From NCBI RefSeq assembly GCF_009711975.1, contig NZ_VIKW01000007.1, positions 62,001 through 126,000 on the forward strand: DNA of 64,000 nt, in the 5' to 3' direction. The stretch is from Anabaena sp. UHCC 0204 (GTDB taxonomy: Bacteria; Cyanobacteriota; Cyanobacteriia; Cyanobacteriales; Nostocaceae). Position numbers and translations under genes: made by a program. Shown piece after piece: positions 57,073 through 64,000 of the stretch. How positions within the stretch are numbered: position 1 is the stretch's first letter; every line of letters starts with the position of its first letter. Under the pieces are notes generated by a model that had not been told where the DNA came from, did no database searches, and saw only the letters and a program-made list of their open reading frames with translations.

Positions 57073-57236
57073 CTAAGTAGAAAAGACAGAACAATTCAAA
57101 GTTTGTAGTGAGGACTTTAGTCCTAATTTAAGGGCTGTTCGCGTAGCGTTCCCGCAGGGTAGCCCTTACTACCAAATTATCTCAAGATTTTTACATTAGT
57201 TAATCTACTTTGATTTATTCTCGTCTACTTACTTAT
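57073..57236 (-). mobile_element. MITE-like element, copy B, with nested insertion
   Basis: Reverse complement of the element at 28098-28240. The palindrome that reads AAGGGCTTCAGCCCTT in copy A is split here by about 22 bp containing TTCGCGTAGCGTTCCCGCAG, between AAGGGCTG and TAGCCCTT. Outer ends CTAAGTAGA and TCTACTTACTTA form the imperfect terminal repeats. Confidence 0.75.
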
Positions 57237-57345
57237 GGCATTTATCAACATACAAAATGTTGTCATTAATACTAATTACATTGCCATAAAGCAAATAGAG
57301 TATTTAACTGGTAAAGGGAAAGTAAAGATTGTATCTTCAGTTCAA

Positions 57346-57359
57346 GTAGATAATTTTAC
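57346..57359. promoter_or_regulatory. Candidate NtcA-binding site
   Basis: GTAGATAATTTTAC fits GTAN8TAC, about 440 bp before hglE. A -10-like TGTAAT lies at 57375-57380, closer than the usual 22-23 base spacing. About one such match is expected by chance in a spacer this long, so the call is weak. Confidence 0.2.
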
Positions 57360-57647
57360 CAGTTAGGACAACAATGTAATCAACAAATTTGCAATATCAA
57401 GAGTCTAGTATTTATTCACAAACACAAGGTTCTAAAATTGCTTCAAAACAGTCAAAACACCAACAATTTAGAGACAAAAATCAGGCAGTATATATCCTGT
57501 GGTGTTGATTTAGAGTCAAGCATTGAGTTTTACCTGCTTGCGAGTAAACAGTCAGACAACAAAAGTCAGAATTTTTAGTTATAGCAACAGAAAAGGTGGT
57601 TAGGACATCAACTAATCCTCAAATTTAGACAATAAAAGGCTTCTAGC

Positions 57648-57680
57648 ACTGTCACCTGTCACCTGTTCCCTGTCACCTGC
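57648..57680. repeat. CACCTGT heptamer tract
   Basis: TGTCACCTGTCACCTGTTCC-type repeats. The reverse complement ACAGGTGACAGG is the building block of the in-frame repeat inside hglE (61907-62043). Confidence 0.75.
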
Positions 57681-57796
57681 TATAGATTCTGGACTCAATT
57701 TATCTGCAATATGTTGTAGCTTTGATTATTCAGAAGTGAGAAAAATTACTGTAGCTGCACCCACCATTCACGGTACTCACAATTAATCTATGTCCT

Positions 57797-60700
57797 ATGT
57801 CTGCTAATTCAATTAATCCTGCCTTGGCGGAATTAGAAGCCCAAATTAATAGTTGTGAACAGGCTTTGCTTAGGTTTATAGAGGAAAAAAAAATGAACAT
57901 AACTAACGCCACACCATCAGAAAATTCCATGTCAACTAACACAATTAACAGAAAACTGCACACTACCCCTATAGCAATTATTGGTATGGCATCCTTAATG
58001 CCTCAATCCAGAACTTTACGGGATTACTGGCGCAATATCGTTAATAAAATTGACTGTATTACTGATGTTCCTTCTACTCATTGGAGTGTAGAAGACTATT
58101 ACGATCCTAATCCCCGCACACCAGAAGATAAAACATATTGTAAACGTGGTGGTTTTATTCCCGAAGTTGATTTTAACCCCATGGAATTTGGGATTCCTCC
58201 CAGCATTTTAGAAGTTACAGATGTTTCTCAACTATTAAGTTTAGTAGTTGCTAAAGAAGCAATGGAAGATGCTGGTTATGGTGATTCTCGTGAATTTAGC
58301 CGTGAGAATATCGGGGTAATTTTGGGTGTAGCAATGGGCAAACAATTGGGAATGCCATTAGCTGCCAGATTAGAATATCCAATTTGGGAAAAAGTTCTGA
58401 AAAGTAGTGGTTTATCTGACGAAGACACCAAAAAAATCGTTGATAAAATCAAATCTGCTTATGTGAAATGGGATGAAAATGCCTTCCCTGGGATGTTAGC
58501 AAATGTGGTTGCTGGCAGAATTGCTAACCGCTTCAATTTTGGGGGAACAAACTGTGTAGTTGACGCAGCTTGTGCTAGTTCATTCGGGGCATTAAAAATG
58601 GCCATTAGTGAATTAGTTGAACATCGTAGTGATATGATGCTAACTGGTGGAGTTGATACCGACAACACCATCATGGCTTATATTTCCTTCAGTAAAACTC
58701 CAGCGGTTACTCCCAGCGAGAACGTGAAACCATTTGATGCTAAATCTGATGGAATGATGTTAGGTGAAGGCATTGGCATGATTCTCCTGAAACGCTTAGA
58801 AGATGCCCAAAAAGATGGGGATAAAATCTATGCAGTAATTAAGGGAATTGGTACTTCTAGCGATGGGCGTTACAAGAGTATTTATGCACCCAGAAAAGAA
58901 GGACAAGTTAAAGCTTTAGCAAGGGCTTATGATGATGCTGGATTTTCTCCTGCAACTGTGGGTTTAATGGAAGCACATGGTACAGGAACAATGGCAGGAG
59001 ATCCGATAGAATTTAGTTCTTTAAGGGATTTCTTTGGTCAATATGATACCCAAAAACAACATATTGCTTTGGGTAGTGTAAAATCTCAAATTGGACATAC
59101 AAAAGCCGCAGCAGGTACAGCTAGTTTAATTAAAACTGCCCTGGCATTGCATCACAAAATATTACCAGCAACCATCAATATTAACGAACCAAATCCCAAA
59201 TTAGATATTGAAAATTCATCCTTTTATCTCAACACACAAACCAGACCTTGGATAAAGGCAGAAGGTGAAACTCCTAGACGTGCGGGTGTAAGTGCTTTTG
59301 GTTTTGGTGGCACAAATTACCACGTTGTTTTAGAAGAATACGAACCAGAACAACAAAGTTCTTATCGGTTACATGGTGCTGCGGGTGAATTGTTGTTATT
59401 TGGTGCTACTCACGCTGAATTAATTAGTAAGTTAGAAGCAACTTTTCATAATTTGCAAGCTAACGACGGGGAAAGATATTATTCTCAATTACTGTTAGAG
59501 TGTCAATCTTTAGCTATTCCTAAAACTGCTGCCAGAATTGGGTTTGTAGCGGAAAGTTTACAAGAAGCTTGTAAATTACTGCAAGTTAGTATTGATTTAC
59601 TAAAAAGTAAGCCTTCAGTCACAGCTTGGGAACATCCTCAAGGGATTTATTACCGTTCTTGCGGGATAGATTTAGGTGGAAAAGTTGTGGCTTTATTCTC
59701 TGGACAAGGTTCTCAATACTTGGAAATGGGCAGAGAAGCGGTGATGAATTTCCCTAGCTTGCGATCGCTCTATGGGAAAATGGACAAGTTGTTCAAGCAA
59801 GATAATTTGCAACCAGTTTCGGAAATTGTTTTCCCTCATTCCAGCTTTGATGACGCTGAGAAAAAGGCACAAATTGCTGCTTTGCAAAGAACCGAATATG
59901 CACAACCAGGAATTGGAGTATTTAGTGCTGGGTTGTATGCTATTTTGCAGCAAGCTGGGTTTAAAGCAGATTTTACTGCGGGACATAGTTTTGGTGAATT
60001 AACCGCGTTGTGGGCGGCTGGAGTATTGAGTGAAGATGATTATTTGTTCCTAGTGAAAGCTAGAGGACAGGCCATGGCTGCACCAAAAGATCCAGATCAT
60101 GATGCTGGAACGATGTTAGCGGTGAAGGAAGATATCAGCAAAATTGAGCCGGTGCTGAAGCTATTTCCCAAGGTGAGTATTGCTAACTTTAATTCTCCCA
60201 CGCAGATTGTTTTAGCAGGTCCGACGGCAGAAATTCACAAAATCCGCGATCGCTTTCAACAACTAGGATATGGTGCGGTTTTATTACCCGTGTCTGCGGC
60301 GTTCCATACACCATTAATAGCATTTGCACAGAAATCCTTTGCGATCGCTACCAAATCTGTAACTTTCCAAAATCCCCAAATTCCCGTTTTCAGCAACGTC
60401 ACCGGCAAGCATTATCCCCAAGATACAGCAGCGATTCAAAAGAACTTAGAAAGCCATTTAGCTAGTTCCGTGCTGTTTAAGCAAGAAATTGAAAACATCT
60501 ATGCCGCTGGTGGTTACTGCTTTGTAGAATTTGGACCCAAACGGGTGTTGAGTAACTTAGTCAAAGATATCTTAGGCGATCGCCCCCATCTTACCGTATC
60601 TTTAAATCCCAGTAGCTCAAAAAATAGCGATCGCTCACTCCGAGAAGCCGTAGTTCAGTTGCGTGTCATCGGCATGAATCTTAGCAACCTTGACCCCTAC

Positions 60701-63184
60701 CAACTCCAGCCCGTAATACCACCCATTGCCACCAAAAAGACCCTCAGCGTCAAATTAACCGGCATCAACTACATTTCCGAAAAAACCAAAAACGCCTTTA
60801 CTCAAAGCTTGCAAAACGGACATCAAGTAGCCAGTAGGGGCGCGGGGTCCGCGCCCAATATTCCAGAACTCGCGCAGGAGTCCCCAAATCTAGAAATAGA
60901 AACTCCTGTAATTGCCAAAATTCCCACAACTAACGGACATAACGGTAACGGCAACGGACATAAAAAAACCACCTCATTACAGCCCCAGATGACTCCTGTA
61001 ACCATTACAAAACAAGCCCCAGAATTTTTAGGGCAGCAACCCGGAGGGAAGATGCAAACACCAGATAAACTTGTAGATTGCCAACAAATTCTCACCAGCT
61101 TAGAACAACTCCTCAACCAGTTCCAGCAAAACCAAAGCGAGAATTTACAAATTCACGGCACATATCTCAACCATCAGATGGAATATGCAAAAACCTTCTT
61201 CCAACTGATGCAACAGCAAAACGCCTTATTTGCTAATGCTAAATCTTCCGTAGATGCTGCTCAAATTAAGCAAATAGTAATGGAAACATTAGAGCGGAGC
61301 ATGATGCAGTTTCATTCCCAACAAGGTGATACTCTCCGCATTCATGAACAATATCTGCGGGAACAGGTGGAATATAGCAAAAACTTTTTCCAACTCATCC
61401 AACAAGAATATTCTCAACTGATCTCTGATACCCAAGAAGCAACAACTTCTATCCCTGTACCTGCTCCTGAAGAAGCACCAGTAGCTCCTACAGTTAACAT
61501 TATCGCCCCCCAGCCATTACCAGTAATTGAGCCAACCGTTCAATTCCTAGAAGCACCTGTTCCCACTGTAGTTAAAGTTGCAGAACCTGTAATTACTGCA
61601 CCAGTACCAGTTCCCACTCCCCAGCCCTTAGTTGCATTCACACCAGAACCCGCACCCGTAAGCAGCAGCGTTAATCTGGATGACTTAGCTAACAACCTAT
61701 TAAGCATCACCAGCGAAAAAACTGGTTATCCTATCGAAATGCTAGAACTCGATATGGATATGGAAGCCGACTTAGGCATTGATTCCATCAAACGAGTCGA
61801 AATTCTAGGAGGATTGCAAGAGTTATACCCTAACTTACCCAAACCCAACCTCGAAGAACTGGCAGAAAAACGCACCATTGGTCAAGTTGTCGAATATCTG
61901 CAAAAGCAGGTAACAGGTGACAGTGTAGAAGGTGACAGGTTACAGGTGACAGGTGACAGTGTAGAAGGTTACAGGTTACAGGTTACAGGTGACAGTGTAG
62001 AAGGTGACAGGTTACAGGTTACAGGTGACAGTGTAAAGGTTACAGAGGAAGTAATACCAGAACCGGTTACAGAAGCAGTCCCCAGTAACGAATATGCTGA
62101 TTTAGCCCAAACCCTGTTAAACATCACCAGTGAAAAAACAGGTTATCCAGTCGAAATGCTGGAACTGGACATGGACATGGAAGCCGACTTAGGCATAGAT
62201 TCCATCAAACGGGTAGAAATACTGGGAGGAATGCAGGAAGCATATCCCGACTTACCCAAACCAAATATAGAAGAATTAGGCGACCTCCGCACAATTGGAC
62301 AAATCGTTAACTACCTCCAAACACTGGTGGGAGGTGAAAAAAAAAAGCCGTACTTTGATGTTGACTCGGTAACAACCACCGTAGGGGCGCAGGGCCTGCG
62401 CCCTCTTACTCCCCTCCCAGAACTGGTTGATTTAACCCCACCACCAATAGTAGACTCCAATTTTCCCCGTCGTCCAGTTAAGCTAAAAACCTTACCCAGA
62501 CCGGATTTCTGGGAAGCACAACTACCAGAAGGACACATTGGTTTAATTACTGATGATGGTTCTTTAACTACCACCAAACTAGCCCACACGCTGATTGAAC
62601 AAGGTTGGAAAGTTGTAGTTTTGAGTTTTCCCCAATCATTAGTTCCCGAAAAATTGCCATTACCAGTAGGTGTTACCCGCATTACCTTGGCAAACATGAG
62701 TGAACAACATCTGCAATTATTATTGCAAAGTATCATTACTCAACATGGACCAATTGGGGCATTCATTCACCTACATCCTCAATTTACTTCTGAAAAACCT
62801 GGAGATATTTCCTATCCAGAAGCAGAAAAGGCGATCATTAAACAAGTGTTTTTAATGGCTAAACATCTGAAAACAACTTTGAATAATGCCGCATCTTTAG
62901 CAGGAAGAACCAGCTTTTGTACAGTCGCACATCTTGATGGTGCATTTGGGTTAGAAGGTAAACAAAACTTTAGTGCGATCGCTGCTGGTTTATTTGGTTT
63001 AACAAAGAGTTTACGCTGGGAATGGCCACAGGTATTTTTCCGAGCAATTGACCTCAATCCCACATTAGATCCTCATCAATCCGCACAATATATTCTGGCT
63101 GAATTGCACGATTCTAATAGATATATTGGTGAAGTTGGTTATGGTGATCAAGGACGAGTAACACTGGTTGCTAAAGCTGAGTAA
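57797..63184 (+). CDS. hglE: Heterocyst glycolipid polyketide synthase, HglE-type (KS-AT-ACP-ACP-partial KR)
   Basis: 1795 aa. KS ~50-510 with Cys259 in VDAACASSFG, His in EAHGTGTMAGD and GSVKSQIGHTKAAAG. AT ~615-920 with GQGSQYLEMG and Ser731 in GHSFGEL. A Gln/Pro-rich linker follows, then ACP1 (Ser1330 in LGIDSIKRVE) and ACP2 (Ser1469). Residues ~1565-1795 resemble the structural half of a KR. This is the PUFA-synthase-like type used for the long-chain alcohols of heterocyst glycolipids. Start: ATG at 57797, or ATG at 57893 (residue 33), which has a better GAGG site eight bases upstream. Odd features are a 36-bp repeat between the ACPs and two GC-rich palindromes within coding sequence. Confidence 0.9.
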   Translation: MSANSINPALAELEAQINSCEQALLRFIEEKKMNITNATPSENSMSTNTINRKLHTTPIAIIGMASLMPQSRTLRDYWRNIVNKIDCITDVPSTHWSVEDYYDPNPRTPEDKTYCKRGGFIPEVDFNPMEFGIPPSILEVTDVSQLLSLVVAKEAMEDAGYGDSREFSRENIGVILGVAMGKQLGMPLAARLEYPIWEKVLKSSGLSDEDTKKIVDKIKSAYVKWDENAFPGMLANVVAGRIANRFNFGGTNCVVDAACASSFGALKMAISELVEHRSDMMLTGGVDTDNTIMAYISFSKTPAVTPSENVKPFDAKSDGMMLGEGIGMILLKRLEDAQKDGDKIYAVIKGIGTSSDGRYKSIYAPRKEGQVKALARAYDDAGFSPATVGLMEAHGTGTMAGDPIEFSSLRDFFGQYDTQKQHIALGSVKSQIGHTKAAAGTASLIKTALALHHKILPATININEPNPKLDIENSSFYLNTQTRPWIKAEGETPRRAGVSAFGFGGTNYHVVLEEYEPEQQSSYRLHGAAGELLLFGATHAELISKLEATFHNLQANDGERYYSQLLLECQSLAIPKTAARIGFVAESLQEACKLLQVSIDLLKSKPSVTAWEHPQGIYYRSCGIDLGGKVVALFSGQGSQYLEMGREAVMNFPSLRSLYGKMDKLFKQDNLQPVSEIVFPHSSFDDAEKKAQIAALQRTEYAQPGIGVFSAGLYAILQQAGFKADFTAGHSFGELTALWAAGVLSEDDYLFLVKARGQAMAAPKDPDHDAGTMLAVKEDISKIEPVLKLFPKVSIANFNSPTQIVLAGPTAEIHKIRDRFQQLGYGAVLLPVSAAFHTPLIAFAQKSFAIATKSVTFQNPQIPVFSNVTGKHYPQDTAAIQKNLESHLASSVLFKQEIENIYAAGGYCFVEFGPKRVLSNLVKDILGDRPHLTVSLNPSSSKNSDRSLREAVVQLRVIGMNLSNLDPYQLQPVIPPIATKKTLSVKLTGINYISEKTKNAFTQSLQNGHQVASRGAGSAPNIPELAQESPNLEIETPVIAKIPTTNGHNGNGNGHKKTTSLQPQMTPVTITKQAPEFLGQQPGGKMQTPDKLVDCQQILTSLEQLLNQFQQNQSENLQIHGTYLNHQMEYAKTFFQLMQQQNALFANAKSSVDAAQIKQIVMETLERSMMQFHSQQGDTLRIHEQYLREQVEYSKNFFQLIQQEYSQLISDTQEATTSIPVPAPEEAPVAPTVNIIAPQPLPVIEPTVQFLEAPVPTVVKVAEPVITAPVPVPTPQPLVAFTPEPAPVSSSVNLDDLANNLLSITSEKTGYPIEMLELDMDMEADLGIDSIKRVEILGGLQELYPNLPKPNLEELAEKRTIGQVVEYLQKQVTGDSVEGDRLQVTGDSVEGYRLQVTGDSVEGDRLQVTGDSVKVTEEVIPEPVTEAVPSNEYADLAQTLLNITSEKTGYPVEMLELDMDMEADLGIDSIKRVEILGGMQEAYPDLPKPNIEELGDLRTIGQIVNYLQTLVGGEKKKPYFDVDSVTTTVGAQGLRPLTPLPELVDLTPPPIVDSNFPRRPVKLKTLPRPDFWEAQLPEGHIGLITDDGSLTTTKLAHTLIEQGWKVVVLSFPQSLVPEKLPLPVGVTRITLANMSEQHLQLLLQSIITQHGPIGAFIHLHPQFTSEKPGDISYPEAEKAIIKQVFLMAKHLKTTLNNAASLAGRTSFCTVAHLDGAFGLEGKQNFSAIAAGLFGLTKSLRWEWPQVFFRAIDLNPTLDPHQSAQYILAELHDSNRYIGEVGYGDQGRVTLVAKAE
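60834..60856. repeat. GC-rich palindrome inside hglE, copy 1
   Basis: 23 bp beginning GTAGGGGCGCG and ending CGCGCCC, read in frame as ...SRGAGSAPN. It belongs to the same family as 16876-16898 and 33808-33830. It lies in the linker after the AT domain. Confidence 0.8.
61907..62043 (+). repeat. In-frame 36-bp tandem repeat between the two ACPs of hglE
   Basis: Three full units at 61907, 61943 and 61979 plus a partial fourth at 62015, each encoding QVTGDSVEGDRL or a one-residue variant. Units are built from ACAGGTGACAG heptamers like those in spacers. Confidence 0.9.
62381..62403. repeat. GC-rich palindrome inside hglE, copy 2
   Basis: 23 bp beginning GTAGGGGCGCAGG and ending CCTGCGCCC, read in frame as VGAQGLRPL. 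It sits in the linker between ACP2 and the KR-like region. Confidence 0.85.
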
Positions 63185-63195
63185 TTTATATAGTG

Positions 63196-63245
63196 ATAAT
63201 TGGCAATTATTAATTGTCAATTGTCAATTATCAATTGTCAATTTT
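63196..63245. repeat. CAATTGT/CAATTAT tandem heptamers
   Basis: Six or so units TCAATTG/TCAATTA between hglE and the KR gene, the same family as 33834-33917. Confidence 0.8.
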
Positions 63246-63258
63246 TAGGTGAGGTTTT

Positions 63259-64000
63259 ATGACTGCAACAGTTCAAGTTAGTCCATCATCTGTTTTTGTA
63301 GTCAGTGGTGGCGGCAAGGGAATCACTGCTCAATGTACTATTAAATTAGCTCAACATCAACCTTGTAAATTTATTCTTTTAGGTCGTTCTGAAATTACTC
63401 CAGAACCAGAATATACTCGTGATTGTTTAGAAGATGCAGCCTTGAAAAAACGCATCATGGAAAAATTGATTTCTCAAGGAGAGAAACCAACACCCATGAT
63501 GGTACAAAAGATATTTAATCAAATTAATTCTAGTCGAGAAATTCAGAAGACATTAGCCGCTATTGAAGCCGCCGGAGGAACAGCAGAATATATCAGTGTT
63601 GATGTTACTGATCCTGTGAAATTGAAAACAAAACTCCAGGAAATTTCTCAAAAACTTGGTCACATTACCGGGATTATTCATGGTGCTGGTAACTTAGCAG
63701 ATAAGTTAATTGAAAAGAAAACATCCGAAGATTTTGAAAAAGTTTACACAGCAAAAGTTCAGGGTTTAGAAAATATTTTAAGTTGTGTAAATCCCCAGCA
63801 ATTGCAACATTTAGTATTGTTTTCCTCAGTGACTGGTTTTTATGGAAATATTGGTCAAAGTGATTATGCGATCGCTAATGAAATTCTTACCAAATCAGCC
63901 CACTTAATCAAACAACATCACCCCCATTGTCACGTAGTGGCAATTAACTGGGGAGGTTGGGATAGTGGCATGGTGACACCACAATTAAAAAAAGCATTTG
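63259..64000 (+). CDS. Ketoreductase-domain protein of the heterocyst glycolipid PKS (3' end outside window)
   Basis: Open from the ATG at 63259 (GGTGAGG five bases upstream) to the window end, 247 codons. SDR motifs are VFVVSGGGKGITAQC (~13-27, NADPH loop), SVDVTDPVKL, IIHGAGNLADK, and the catalytic Ser/Tyr pair in LFSSVTGFYGN and QSDYAIANE (~190-210), with NWGGWDSGM after it. This is the catalytic half of a polyketide KR. It begins 75 bp after hglE, whose C-terminus supplies the structural half. In the Anabaena cluster the gene after hglE is named hglF, as I recall. The missing 3' part may hold further domains. Confidence 0.85.
   Translation, partial: MTATVQVSPSSVFVVSGGGKGITAQCTIKLAQHQPCKFILLGRSEITPEPEYTRDCLEDAALKKRIMEKLISQGEKPTPMMVQKIFNQINSSREIQKTLAAIEAAGGTAEYISVDVTDPVKLKTKLQEISQKLGHITGIIHGAGNLADKLIEKKTSEDFEKVYTAKVQGLENILSCVNPQQLQHLVLFSSVTGFYGNIGQSDYAIANEILTKSAHLIKQHHPHCHVVAINWGGWDSGMVTPQLKKAF

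Larger units (their letters stand above)
55363..57796. other. Long AT-rich spacer upstream of hglE
   Basis: 2.4 kb between divergent glycolipid genes. It holds a hairpin CTCATGTTT/AAACATGAG (55650-55672), the MITE copy at 57073-57236, a GTAN8TAC sequence (57346) and a CACCTGT repeat tract (57648-57680). A 62-codon frame at 55639-55827 has no ribosome-binding site and is not called. Nothing else was recognised. Confidence 0.5.

Overview
The window is chromosomal DNA of a filamentous, heterocyst-forming cyanobacterium of the Nostocales (Anabaena, Nostoc, Dolichospermum or Aphanizomenon type). The evidence is frequent HIP1 octamers (GCGATCGC), AT-rich spacers filled with short tandem repeats, the trxA-Yfr1-guaB3 arrangement, cyanobacteria-specific families such as DUF1815, and a heterocyst-glycolipid locus at the right end. 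All calls come from reading the sequence and remembered family features; no database search was run.

Left part (1-33 kb) is mostly housekeeping. It opens inside a secreted haemagglutinin-type beta-helix protein fused to a CHAT peptidase domain. Next come two small membrane/stress-type proteins (YtxH, DUF948), a TPM-domain protein, a precorrin-8X methylmutase-like protein, and dapB with a membrane-protein neighbour. Two overlapping RelE/ParE-fold genes and a DUF1815 protein follow, then a hydrolase, metG, an NYN-domain protein coupled to an LptC-like lipoprotein, a PBP4-type peptidase and a LOG-family protein. After a GT39-like transferase come trxA, the small RNA Yfr1 and guaB3, then a YdcF protein, ftsH, DUF1614, an AI-2E family transporter, a geranylgeranyl-reductase-family enzyme, and pyrH overlapping frr.

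Middle part (34-42 kb) is an accessory peptide-secretion island. Five small genes carry near-identical double-glycine leaders (LSxxxQExLxGG) and unrelated low-complexity cores: Gly/Trp/Arg/Pro repeats, Gly-Tyr-Asp repeats, an Asp-rich core, and two longer cores. They surround a peptidase-containing ABC exporter and an HlyD-type adaptor, the expected leader-cleaving export machine. No tailoring enzyme is visible. The pattern matches the cyanobacterial CTB-type bacteriocin families, but the cores look unusual. This is the best candidate for an undescribed system in the window.

Then (42.5-47.5 kb) come a polyprenol/phytol-kinase-like protein, yidD, a retropepsin-like protease next to a VanX-type dipeptidase, a Uma2 nuclease-fold protein, tRNA-Ser(CGA), and a Ser/Thr kinase.

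Right part (48.5-64 kb) is the heterocyst glycolipid island. A minus-strand set runs HgdB-like adaptor, HgdC-like permease, HgdA-like epimerase, DUF2141 protein, family 2 glycosyltransferase and HglT-like glycosyltransferase. A long spacer separates it from a plus-strand polyketide synthase (HglE-type, KS-AT-ACP-ACP-partial KR) and a following KR gene cut by the window end. Together these would make the long-chain polyketide alcohol, glycosylate it and export it to the heterocyst envelope. The synthase gene itself contains in-frame copies of repeats that are intergenic elsewhere in the window.

Mobile or repeat elements include two copies of a ~140-bp MITE-like element, another MITE-like element inside the peptide island, two probable IS200/IS605-type end remnants (one supplying the ftsH stop codon), and many short tandem repeat tracts.
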